Both the position numbers and the translations under genes were made by a program. The notes under the pieces are model-generated. The model did no database searches. It was not told where the DNA came from and saw only the letters and a list, made by a program, of their open reading frames with translations. From assembly GCF_026410085.1 (NCBI RefSeq), contig NZ_CP112866.1, positions 2,108,001-2,172,000 on the forward strand: a stretch of DNA of 64,000 nucleotides. The letters run 5' to 3'. The DNA is from Pseudomonas quebecensis. Its GTDB lineage: Bacteria > Pseudomonadota > Gammaproteobacteria > Pseudomonadales > Pseudomonadaceae. This document shows positions 25,266-33,303 of the stretch, in pieces. Each line of letters starts with the position of its first letter. The first letter of the stretch is position 1.

Positions 25266-27131
25266 ATGAGAATTTCCAAGCTGTACCTGCTGATCGCCCT
25301 GGCCACCAGCGGCCATGTCTCTGCCGCCGACCTGGCCCTGACCCCCTGGGCACCCAGCCTTAAGGCCGAAGCCGTGGCCTTCCTGCCCAATGGTCAGACG
25401 CGCCTCACCGCCAGCCCGCGTGACGGTCTGCAGATGCTCGACAGCCAGGGCGCCGAACTGGCGCGTTTCAACGGTCACTTCAGCAGCCTCGATACACGTG
25501 CCATCGGCACCCAGGCAGTGGTCGCCAGCCTCGACAACGACCGCCAGCAGGCACTGCTGGTCAACCTCGATACCGCCGCCAAAACTTGGAGCCAGCCGCT
25601 GTACCTGCCGCCTCGCGACTTCCCTGTGAACGGTCTTTGCCTGTATCGCGACGCGGCAGCCAACCTGTTTGTGTTCCTGGTCGGGGAGGAGGGCAAGGGC
25701 GAGCAGTGGCTGGTAGGCAACGGCTCGACACTGCTTGCTGAAGCCCGCCGTGTGCGTGGGGTGCCGCTGCCGCCATCGGCGCAGTTCTGCCAGGTGGACG
25801 ACGCCACGCAGCAACTGGTGGTGAACGAAGAAAACGTCGGGTGGTGGGCCTACTCGGCGCATCCCGAGGCAGCGGTCAAACGCACGCCGGTGGCGCTGTT
25901 CGATGATCCCAAGCGTGAAGCCGGGGCCATGGCGCTCGTGCCGGGGGGGATGGTTGCGCTGGACCCGAAAACCGCGCAACTGCATCTGTTCCAGCACACC
26001 GGCACGCGCTGGGTGGAGCAACCGAGCCTGCGCCTGCCCGGCCTCAAGGAGCCTGAGCAACTGGCAATCAACGGTCGGCAATTGCTGGCACGTGATGACG
26101 ACAACGGCCAGCTGTACCAAGGCACCCTCGACTGGCAGGCCAAACCCGTGCCGGTCGCGCCGGTACTGCCGGAGGTCGCCGCGCTGCGCCAGAGCGAACC
26201 GGTGGGGCGCCAGGGCGATGCGGCGGATGACCCGGCGATCTGGGTTCACCCCGAACACCCAGGGCAGAGCCGCGTTCTGGGCACCAACAAAAAACAGGGC
26301 CTGCTGGCCTACGATCTTGACGGCAAGTTGCTGCAGGAGCTGGCGGTGGGGCGTTTGAACAATGTCGACGTGCGCCCGCGTTTCAAGCTCGGCCGGCAAA
26401 CGGTTGACCTGGCCGTGGCGAGTAATCGCGATCGCAACAGCCTGAGCCTGTTCAGCATCGACCGGCAGACCGGCGAGTTGCGCGAGGCCGGTGAGGTGCC
26501 GACGCCGCTCAAGGAGATCTACGGCATGTGCCTGTTCCAGCCTGCCGGCGGTGAGCTTTATGCGATTGCCAACGGCAAGGACGGCACCTTCCTGCAATAC
26601 CGCCTCAGCGCCCCGGACGGCCAAGTGCGGGGCGAGTTGGTGCGCCAGTTCAAGGTCGACAGCCAACCTGAAGGCTGCGTCGCCGACGATCAGCGCCAGC
26701 GCTTGTTTATCGGCGAGGAAGACGTAGGCGTGTGGGCCGTGGATGCCCGCGCCGATCAACCGGCGACATTGACCAGTGTGATCAAGGTCGGCGCGCACCT
26801 GCAGGCGGACGTCGAGGGCCTGGCGCTGTACCAGAGCGCGCAGCATGACTACCTGGTGATCTCCAGCCAGGGCAATGACAGCTACCTGGTGCTGGATGCC
26901 GAACCGCCGTTCGCCAGTCGCGGTGCCTTCCGGGTCGGCCTGAATGCCGCTGCCGGTATCGATGGCGCGTCGGAAACCGATGGCCTGGAAGCGACTGCCG
27001 TCAACCTCGGCGGGCCGTGGAGCCAGGGCATGCTGGTGGTGCAGGACGGGCGCAAGCGCATGCCTGAGCAAACCCAGAACTTCAAGTTTGTGCCCTGGGC
27101 CGATGTGACCCGCACGTTGAAACTGCCCTGA
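25266..27131 (+). CDS. Beta-propeller phytase with two tandem domains
   Basis: 621 residues with a signal peptide (cut after HVSAA). Residues about 25-305 look like a degenerate propeller and about 315-620 like a full beta-propeller phytase. The catalytic domain shows DAADDPAIWVHPEHP, LGTNKKQGLLAYDLDGK, NNVDVRPRF, DLAVASNRDRNSLS, QPEGCVADD and ADVEGLALY, the calcium- and phosphate-binding motifs of the class. It releases phosphate from calcium phytate outside the cytoplasm. Tandem forms, in which the first domain lacks key residues and aids binding, are known. It is followed by TolQ, TolR and TonB genes. Confidence 0.93.
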   Translation: MRISKLYLLIALATSGHVSAADLALTPWAPSLKAEAVAFLPNGQTRLTASPRDGLQMLDSQGAELARFNGHFSSLDTRAIGTQAVVASLDNDRQQALLVNLDTAAKTWSQPLYLPPRDFPVNGLCLYRDAAANLFVFLVGEEGKGEQWLVGNGSTLLAEARRVRGVPLPPSAQFCQVDDATQQLVVNEENVGWWAYSAHPEAAVKRTPVALFDDPKREAGAMALVPGGMVALDPKTAQLHLFQHTGTRWVEQPSLRLPGLKEPEQLAINGRQLLARDDDNGQLYQGTLDWQAKPVPVAPVLPEVAALRQSEPVGRQGDAADDPAIWVHPEHPGQSRVLGTNKKQGLLAYDLDGKLLQELAVGRLNNVDVRPRFKLGRQTVDLAVASNRDRNSLSLFSIDRQTGELREAGEVPTPLKEIYGMCLFQPAGGELYAIANGKDGTFLQYRLSAPDGQVRGELVRQFKVDSQPEGCVADDQRQRLFIGEEDVGVWAVDARADQPATLTSVIKVGAHLQADVEGLALYQSAQHDYLVISSQGNDSYLVLDAEPPFASRGAFRVGLNAAAGIDGASETDGLEATAVNLGGPWSQGMLVVQDGRKRMPEQTQNFKFVPWADVTRTLKLP

Positions 27132-27194
27132 GCTGTCATCAGCCAGTCATGACTTTTTAATCACTGCACGTTAAACCGATAGAGGACATTCACC

Positions 27195-27887
27195 ATGCAC
27201 GCGACGATGGAACATATGACGATCTGGGGCCTGATCAGTGACGCCAGCCTGTTGGTCAAGGCGGTGATGATTACTTTGCTGCTGGCCTCGTTGTGCAGCT
27301 GGTACCTGATTATTCAGCGCGGCACGGTGCTGCGGCGTCTGGAGCGGCAGTTGAACGGGTTTGTGCAACGCTTTCGCGCGGCACCGGATTTGCCGGGGCT
27401 TTACCGCGACACCCTGCAGGCGGGCGAGGGTGGAGTGGCGCCGATCTTCATCGCTGGGGTCCAGGAATACCAGCACCTGCACAGTCATGATCCGGCAGTG
27501 CTCGAAGGCGTGGAGCGGGCCTTGCAGGTGGCGATCACCGCGCAGGAAATCGAACTGGAAAAGGGCTTGCAGTTCCTGGCCACCGTGGGCTCGGTGAGCC
27601 CGTATATCGGCTTGTTCGGCACCGTGTGGGGCATCATGAATTCGTTCCTCGGCTTGTCCCAGGTGCAGCAGGCCACGCTGTCCACGGTGGCACCGGGGAT
27701 TGCCGAGGCGTTGATCGCCACGGCCATCGGCCTGTTTGCGGCGATTCCGGCGGTGATTGCCTATAACCGTTTTTCGGCGCGCAGCCAGACCTTGCTCACC
27801 CGCTATTACGCCTTTGGCAACGAGCTGCAAGTGCGGTTGCATCGCACCTTGCGCGGTACGCCAATCAACCTGGCCGTGGCCGCCTGA
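27195..27887 (+). CDS. TolQ/ExbB-family proton channel subunit
   Basis: 230 residues. The N-terminal TIWGLISDASLLVKAVMITLLLASLCSWYLI helix and the paired helices near 135-160 and 170-195 are those of MotA/TolQ/ExbB, with the GLFGTVWGIMNSF signature. TolQ-like start and length suggest a Tol-type ancestry, but its operon partner is a TonB protein. It uses proton flow to energise TonB. It starts 63 bases after the phytase. Confidence 0.92.
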   Translation: MHATMEHMTIWGLISDASLLVKAVMITLLLASLCSWYLIIQRGTVLRRLERQLNGFVQRFRAAPDLPGLYRDTLQAGEGGVAPIFIAGVQEYQHLHSHDPAVLEGVERALQVAITAQEIELEKGLQFLATVGSVSPYIGLFGTVWGIMNSFLGLSQVQQATLSTVAPGIAEALIATAIGLFAAIPAVIAYNRFSARSQTLLTRYYAFGNELQVRLHRTLRGTPINLAVAA

Positions 27888-27901
27888 GCAGGAGCACTCC
27901 G

Positions 27902-28348
27902 ATGTTAGTCAGGCCACAACGCAAGCACGGGCCCAAGGCCGAAATGAACGTGGTGCCGTATATCGACGTGATGCTGGTGCTGCTGGTGATCTTTATGGTC
28001 ACCGCGCCGATGCTGACCCAGGGCGTGAAGATCGAACTGCCCAAGGTTGCCGCCGAGGCGCTGGCCACCGACACCCGCCAGCAAATCCTCACCTTGTCGG
28101 TGCAGGCCGACGGCGGTTACTACTGGAACCTCGGCGAGGAACTGGACACCCGGCACCAGACCGACAGCGCAGTGAGCCTGGAAGAAATGGGCGCCAAGGT
28201 CGCGCAGGTGGTGGCGGCGCGCAGTGACACCCAGGTGTATATCCGTGCCGACGACAATGCCGGTTATGGCCGTGTGGTGGCTGCCATGGCGGTGTTGCAG
28301 AAGGGCGGTGTCAGTAACCTGGGGCTGGTGACCGAGGCCCCGCAATGA
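27902..28348 (+). CDS. TolR/ExbD-family protein
   Basis: 148 residues with one N-terminal transmembrane helix that carries the proton-relay Asp: NVVPYIDVMLVLLVIFMVTAPML. The periplasmic part ends VYIRADDNAGYGRVVAAMAVLQKGGVSNLGLVTE, the C-terminal TolR/ExbD domain. It lies 14 bases after the TolQ-like gene, and the next gene starts within its stop codon. Confidence 0.92.
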   Translation: MLVRPQRKHGPKAEMNVVPYIDVMLVLLVIFMVTAPMLTQGVKIELPKVAAEALATDTRQQILTLSVQADGGYYWNLGEELDTRHQTDSAVSLEEMGAKVAQVVAARSDTQVYIRADDNAGYGRVVAAMAVLQKGGVSNLGLVTEAPQ

Positions 28349-29115
28349 CGGCGATGATCATGCACAGTCCCACCTTGCCGATGGCCTCCGCGGCGCCTTC
28401 GGGCTTCTGGCGCAACAGCCTGGCCGCCGGCCTGGCGGTGGCCTTGCATGTGATTGTGCTGGCGCTGTTGATGCTGGGCTGGGCGCCACAACCGCCCACG
28501 CCGGAGGCCCCGAGCGTGATGCACACCCAACTGGTGATGCTGCCCCCGGCGCCGGTCCCAGTACCGGCCCCCGAACCGGTTGCGGTAACGCCGCCAGCGC
28601 CGGAACCGGTGGTACTGCCAACGCCGGTCAAACCCGCAGTCGATCCTCGTGTGCAAGCACAAAAGTTCGAAAAAGCCGCCCTGGCGCGCAAGCGTGTCGA
28701 AGAAAAGAAAGCAGAGCAGCAACAACAGCAGCGCTTGGCCAGCGAACAGCGCGAGCGTGAACAGGAACAGCAACGCCAGGCCCAACAACGCCAGGCCGCC
28801 GAAACAGCCCGCGCCGCCGTACCTGCTTCGGCTCCGGCGTTCGACAGCCGCCAATACATGCCATTGAGCAAGGAAGCCCCGGAATACCCCGAACGGGCCC
28901 TGGACAAAAACATCGAGGGCGACTGCTCGGTGGAGTACACCGTCAACCCCCAGGGCCGCGTGGAAAACCCCAAAGTACTGGACGGCTGCCACCCGTTGTT
29001 TATCCGCCCATCATTGGCGGCGGCCAACACCTTCCGCTACCAGCCGAGGATCGTTGATGGCAAGGCCGTGGCCGTGCCGGCGGTGCGCAATACCTTTCAC
29101 TACCGCATCAAATGA
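28345..29115 (+). CDS. TonB energy transducer
   Basis: 256 residues. A membrane helix (about 23-45) follows a short cytoplasmic part; a Pro-rich span (PAPVPVPAPEPVAVTPPAPEP) and a long Gln/Glu/Arg coiled-coil (about 105-160) cross the periplasm; the C-terminal TonB domain runs from KEAPEYPERALDKNIEGDCSVEYTVNPQG to the end. The Gln-rich helix is TolA-like, but the end domain is TonB. It overlaps TolR by four bases (ATGA); two nearby in-frame ATG codons are alternative starts. Confidence 0.9.
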   Translation: MTAMIMHSPTLPMASAAPSGFWRNSLAAGLAVALHVIVLALLMLGWAPQPPTPEAPSVMHTQLVMLPPAPVPVPAPEPVAVTPPAPEPVVLPTPVKPAVDPRVQAQKFEKAALARKRVEEKKAEQQQQQRLASEQREREQEQQRQAQQRQAAETARAAVPASAPAFDSRQYMPLSKEAPEYPERALDKNIEGDCSVEYTVNPQGRVENPKVLDGCHPLFIRPSLAAANTFRYQPRIVDGKAVAVPAVRNTFHYRIK

Positions 29116-29143
29116 CCGACCGGGCCTTGCGCCAGTCCTAAGA

Positions 29144-30025
29144 CCAGCGGTAACCCAAGGTGGGATGGGGCTTGGCCGATAGCGGTGGGTCAGCAACACA
29201 GGTATCGACTGAGCAGGCCCCATCGGGGGCAAGCCCCCTCCCACAGGTTTGACGGCGTTGACTTGAGCACAGTGGTCCCCGGCTCGGTCGTCAGGTGTTA
29301 CACCCATCCAAAGGCCAGCGGTAACCAGAGTGGGAGGGGGCTTGCCCCCGATGGCGGTGGGTCAGCAACACAGGTATCGACTGAGCAGGCCCCATCGGGG
29401 GCAAGCCCCCTCCCACAGTTTTTGACGGTGTTCACCTGAGCACAGTGATCCCCGGCTCGGTCGCCAGGTATTACAGCTATCCAGAGGCCAGCGGTAACCC
29501 AAGGTGGGAGTGTTGTACACCCCTCCCACAGTTTTGACGGTGTTCACCTGAGCACAGTGGTCCCCGGCTCGGTCGCCAGGTATTACAGCCATCCAAAGGC
29601 CAGCGGTAACCCAAGGTGGGAGGGTTGTACACCCCTCCCACAGTTTTGACGGTGTTCACCTGAGCACAGTGGTCCCCGGCTCGGTCGCCAGGTATTACAG
29701 CCATCCAAAGGCCAGCGGTAATCCAAGGTGGGAGGGTTGTACACCCCTGCCACAGTTTTTGACGATGTTCACTTGAGCACAGTGGTCCCCGGCTCGGTCG
29801 CCAGGTATTACAGCCATCCAGAGGCCAGCGGTAATCCAAGGTGGGAGGGTTCTACACCCCTCCCACAGTTTTGACGGTGTTCACTTGAGCACAGTGGTCT
29901 CCGGCTCGGTCGCCAGGTATTACAGCCATCCAGAGGCCAGCGGTAATCCAAGGTGGGAGGGGGCTTGCCCCCGATAGCGGTGGGTCAGCAGCGCAGGTAT
30001 CGATTGACCGAGCGCCTTCCACCGG
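29144..30025. repeat. Tandem array of seven REP-hairpin units
   Basis: The anchor CCAGCGGTAA recurs at 29144, 29315, 29488, 29600, 29712, 29825 and 29937, giving unit lengths 171, 173, 112, 112, 113 and 112. Each unit has a nearly constant 84-base linker (with TTGACGGTGTTCAC and CCCCGGCTCGGTCGCCAGG). The first two carry full REPINs; the next four have a short hairpin GTGGGAGGG-TTGTACA-CCCCTCCCAC instead; the last starts a REP and diverges. It fills the 931-base gap after the TonB gene. Confidence 0.9.
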
Positions 30026-30046
30026 GTTTGTGTCACGAAAAAATGC

Positions 30047-30592
30047 CTAGGGGATCTGCTCTTCAGTGCGAAGTTGCACACTCATTTCATCGCAGCTGCG
30101 TGCCCAGTCCTGCAGCCACTGCGGCATGGGCGGCGAAGCTTCGTCCAGTCCCAGTTCCCGGACAAACTCGCTTGGCGGCAAGGTGCCCTTGGCCGAGCGG
30201 AACAACCCGCGCATGACCACCACTCCAACCACGCGGCCGCGACTGACGAAACGATGTTCCATCAGGCTCCACTTAGCGTCCCAGCCGAGCATGCGGGTGT
30301 GCACTTCGAAGGCTTCGAACAGCTTTAATTCACGGCGGAATTTACCCCAGGTATCACCCACGATCGGCAGCGCTTTGTGCCGCAGTGCGACGCGAAACGC
30401 CCCGGTGCGCAGCACGAAATCCATGCGCGCCACGTCCGCCAGGGAAAAGTAGCGGCCATTAGTGACATGCCGGTTGATGTCCAGGTCCAGGGGCCATACG
30501 CGCATACGCACCACCGTAGTGGCCAGGCCATGGGCAGGTTTGCGCCAGGGACGACGGCACAGCAGATACAGCAAGCGAAACCACAGATTCAT
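30047..30592 (-). CDS. Hot-dog fold acyl-CoA thioesterase
   Basis: 181 residues from ATG 30592. The segment VWPLDLDINRHVTNGRYFSLADVARMDF is the 4-hydroxybenzoyl-CoA thioesterase-like catalytic helix region, with Asp and His/Asn for thioester hydrolysis. Such proteins (THEM6-like) hydrolyse acyl-CoA of unknown chain length. An in-frame upstream extension to 30679 lacks family character. The gene stands alone, between the repeat array and the repeat-protein gene. Confidence 0.82.
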   Translation of the reverse strand: MNLWFRLLYLLCRRPWRKPAHGLATTVVRMRVWPLDLDINRHVTNGRYFSLADVARMDFVLRTGAFRVALRHKALPIVGDTWGKFRRELKLFEAFEVHTRMLGWDAKWSLMEHRFVSRGRVVGVVVMRGLFRSAKGTLPPSEFVRELGLDEASPPMPQWLQDWARSCDEMSVQLRTEEQIP

Positions 30593-30713
30593 CAGCCCAT
30601 CCGAGTCTTGATCAAAGGGTGGCACTTTAATGAGGGGGCGAGGGCTGGGGTAGGTCTGCAAATGACTGATTTCAGGCAAACCGTGCGATTGGGTGAATCG
30701 GCGCTATTACACG

Positions 30714-30744
30714 CGAAAAAAAACCGGCTGATCAGGCCGGTTTG
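30714..30744 (-). terminator. Terminator after the repeat-protein gene
   Basis: On the minus strand AAACCGGC, loop CTGATCA, GCCGGTTT, then a long run of T. It starts about 25 bases after the stop codon of the gene at 30769-31155. Confidence 0.88.
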
Positions 30745-30768
30745 GGGTACCTCGCAAACAGCGAGGGG

Positions 30769-31155
30769 TCAAGCATGGTTGTCCAGCAGACGATCCGCAC
30801 CGCCTTCAGCCAGGCCGCGTTCCTGCAGACGATCCGCACCGCCTTCAGCCAGGCCGCGTTCCTGCAGACGATCCGCACCGCCTTCAGCCAGGCCGCGTTC
30901 CTGCAGACGATCCGCACCGCCTTCAGCCAGGCCGCGTTCCTGCAGACGATCCGCACCGCCTTCAGCCAGGCCGCGCTCCTGCAGACGATCCGCACCGCCT
31001 TCAGCCAGGCCACGTTCCTGCAGACGGTCCGCGCCACCTTCGGCAACACGTGTTTCGATCAGACGATCCGCGCCGCCTTCGGCCACGACGGGGTGAGCAA
31101 AAGCGCTGGTAGCGAGTACCGAGAAAGCGAGGCTAAGCAGGAGTTGGCGTTTCAT
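30769..31155 (-). CDS. Secreted protein of eight 13-residue repeats
   Basis: 128 residues: a signal peptide (MKRQLLLSLAFSVLATSAFA, cut before HPVV) followed by eight back-to-back copies of a 13-residue unit with consensus AEGGADRLQERGL. The first ends IETRV and the last LDNHA. The DNA repeat is 39 bases and five central copies are nearly identical, which points to recent expansion by slippage or recombination. No enzyme motif. Similar short AEGGADR repeat proteins occur in Pseudomonas, but I know no tested function. It has its own terminator. Confidence 0.8.
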   Translation of the reverse strand: MKRQLLLSLAFSVLATSAFAHPVVAEGGADRLIETRVAEGGADRLQERGLAEGGADRLQERGLAEGGADRLQERGLAEGGADRLQERGLAEGGADRLQERGLAEGGADRLQERGLAEGGADRLLDNHA

Positions 31156-31300
31156 GAGTGTGTGCTCCGAGTCATTAAATTGGGGTGTTGCCGGGTATGG
31201 GTTGAATGTTACGCCTTGCATTTTTGAAGAGAACTTCATTGGGCTGATGGTGACTATCGACGCCAGCGATGGCCCGTTGTCCGGGTCACCCCACGGTCGG

Positions 31301-32023
31301 TCATGGCATCTGCGGTAAGTCATGCGGGCGCAGGTCGAACACCAGCACCTCGGCGTCCTCGCCCTGGCTGAGGCGAATCTGACGTTCATCCCGCACGCGG
31401 GCACCGTCGCCTTCCTGCAAGCGTTGGCCATTGATTTGCACGCTGCCCCGGGCGACATGAATGTACGCATGGCGGTCTGGCGGCAGGTCGAGGGTGGCGG
31501 TTTCATCGCCGTTGAACAGCCCGGCATACACCCGCGCGTCCTGGCGCACGCTCAAGGAACCGTCGGCGCCGTCCGGCGAGATGATCAACTGCAGACGCCC
31601 ACGTTTCTGCGCTTCGCTGAAGTGCTCCTGCTGATAGCGCGGCTCGGCGCCGGCCACCGAGGGCACGATCCAGATTTGCAGGAAGTGCACGCCACGGGTC
31701 TGGCTATGGTTGAACTCGCTGTGGGCCACGCCGCGGCCGGCACTCATCAGTTGCACATCGCCGGGGCGGATCACTGAACCGGTGCCCAGGGTGTCCTTGT
31801 GTTCCAGAGCACCTTCCAGCACGTAGGAGAAAATCTCCATGTCGCGGTGCGGGTGCTGGCCGAAGCCTTTGCCGGCGGCGACGCGGTCATCGTTGATTAC
31901 CAGCAGGTCGGAAAAGCCCTGCTCGGCGGGGTTCCAGTAGTTGGCGAACGAGAAGGTATGGAACGACTTCAACCAACCGTGATTGGCGGCGCCGCGTTCG
32001 GAAGCTTTGCGAAGGGTCAGCAT
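31301..32023 (-). CDS. Pirin family protein (YhhW-like, quercetin dioxygenase-type)
   Basis: 240 residues, bicupin. The pirin metal motif is in FGQHPHRDMEIFSYVLEGALEHKD, with the later HSEFN supplying further ligands. E. coli YhhW and related pirins have quercetin 2,3-dioxygenase activity; others act in regulation. It is divergent from the GlxA-type regulator with a 179-base shared upstream region, so the regulator may control it. Confidence 0.93.
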   Translation of the reverse strand: MLTLRKASERGAANHGWLKSFHTFSFANYWNPAEQGFSDLLVINDDRVAAGKGFGQHPHRDMEIFSYVLEGALEHKDTLGTGSVIRPGDVQLMSAGRGVAHSEFNHSQTRGVHFLQIWIVPSVAGAEPRYQQEHFSEAQKRGRLQLIISPDGADGSLSVRQDARVYAGLFNGDETATLDLPPDRHAYIHVARGSVQINGQRLQEGDGARVRDERQIRLSQGEDAEVLVFDLRPHDLPQMP

Positions 32024-32202
32024 GGTCTTGTCCTCAAGTAAGCGCGGGCTGCGACATGCAGGGCGCTGGCGTTGAGAAGAAGGTTACTGGTTGTCGTAGA
32101 ATTCATTAAGAAGATCAAAACTGAATAACTGTCCACTTGTGGTTGACAGTTGCCGGCGTGCCATAATGCCCGCCGCATTTCCTTCTCTGGAGCTTTCGCT
32201 GT

Positions 32203-33153
32203 ATGAAAACCGTGGCCATGGCGCTGTTCCCGGACTTCCTTCTGCTCGACATGGCCGGTCCGCTTGAAGTGTTTTCCATTGCCAACCGCTACCTGCCGCC
32301 CGCGCAGCATTATCGGATCCTTACTCTGGGCACAGAGCCCGGCCCGTTGCGCGCCTCCAATGGCGTGATGGTGCAGGCCGACCTGTTGCTGGAGCAGGCC
32401 GAAGATGCCTACGACCTGCTGCTGGTGCCCGGTGGGCCGGGGGCCTACAACGAGTGCCATCCGGCGTTGCTGCCGTGGCTCAGGGCGGCGGTGCCACGGG
32501 CGCGACGCTACGGCTCGATCTGCACGGGTGCCTTTGTGCTGGGGTACGCCGGGCTGTTGGACGGCCATCGCGTGACCACCCACTGGCACTACACCGAGCG
32601 ATTGATCAAGGCCTTTCCCGAGGCCATCGTCGAGACCGATCGCATCTACTTGCAGGATGGTCGCCTGATCACCTCCGGCGGGGTCACGGCGGGGATCGAC
32701 CTGGCGCTGTCGGTGGTCGCCCAGGACCATGGCAAACAGGTCGCGGTGGAAGTAGCCAAGGTGCTGCTGGTGGTGATGAAGCGCCAGGGCGGCCAGGCCC
32801 AGTTCAGCCCCATGACCTCAGCCGTGGCGCCTCAGGAAACCCCAATCACCCGCGTGCAGAACCATGTCCTGGCGCACCTGGAACAGTCTTTCACCATCGA
32901 ATCCATGGCCGCGCTGGCCGGTATGAGCGCACGCCACTTTGCACGGCTGTTCGCCAAGGACGTGCAGATGACGCCCATGGCTTTTCTGCAGGGCGCGCGC
33001 ATCGACCGCGCCCGGCATCTGCTGGAAACCACCGAGCTGCCGCTCAAGACCGTGGCGTTCCACGCCGGGTTCGGCAGCGTGCGGCATATGCGCTTTCTCT
33101 TCAGTGAAAAACTCGGCCTGACCCCGACCCAATACCGACAACAGTTCAGTTAA
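32203..33153 (+). CDS. GlxA-family transcriptional regulator (DJ-1/PfpI + AraC HTH)
   Basis: 316 residues. Residues 1-185 form a DJ-1-like domain with LLVPGGPGA and the SICTGAFVLGYAGLL elbow (Cys present). The C-terminal AraC domain shows two HTH segments, ESMAALAGMSARHFARLFAKDVQMTP and LKTVAFHAGFGSVRHMRFLF. Members of this fusion family regulate amine and amino-acid catabolism, but the ligand here is not known. It is divergent from the pirin gene. Confidence 0.92.
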   Translation: MKTVAMALFPDFLLLDMAGPLEVFSIANRYLPPAQHYRILTLGTEPGPLRASNGVMVQADLLLEQAEDAYDLLLVPGGPGAYNECHPALLPWLRAAVPRARRYGSICTGAFVLGYAGLLDGHRVTTHWHYTERLIKAFPEAIVETDRIYLQDGRLITSGGVTAGIDLALSVVAQDHGKQVAVEVAKVLLVVMKRQGGQAQFSPMTSAVAPQETPITRVQNHVLAHLEQSFTIESMAALAGMSARHFARLFAKDVQMTPMAFLQGARIDRARHLLETTELPLKTVAFHAGFGSVRHMRFLFSEKLGLTPTQYRQQFS

Positions 33154-33303
33154 CGACAGCGTGTCCGTCTGGCGCACCGGATTGTCCGTATCGCTCCCTG
33201 TGCCAGCATTGTCCCGTCATGGCCAGCTGGCAAGATAGCGCCAGGCCCACGGAAAAGGATGCGCGAACGCCCAAGACCGGGTGTTCCAGCGCGATGACGA
33301 GAC

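Noticed and set aside
25137..27071. Open frame of 644 codons on the minus strand across the phytase gene
   Set aside because: It is antisense to a complete, motif-rich phytase and has no recognisable domain; long antisense frames are common in GC-rich DNA.
29477..29839. Repetitive protein-coding frame in the array
   Set aside because: The repeated WRPSRG-type reading simply follows the tandem DNA units; no start signal and no family.
29144..30025. CRISPR-like array
   Set aside because: The unit is 112-173 bases, repeated in full with near-constant linkers and hairpin variants; no short repeats with unique spacers and no cas genes.
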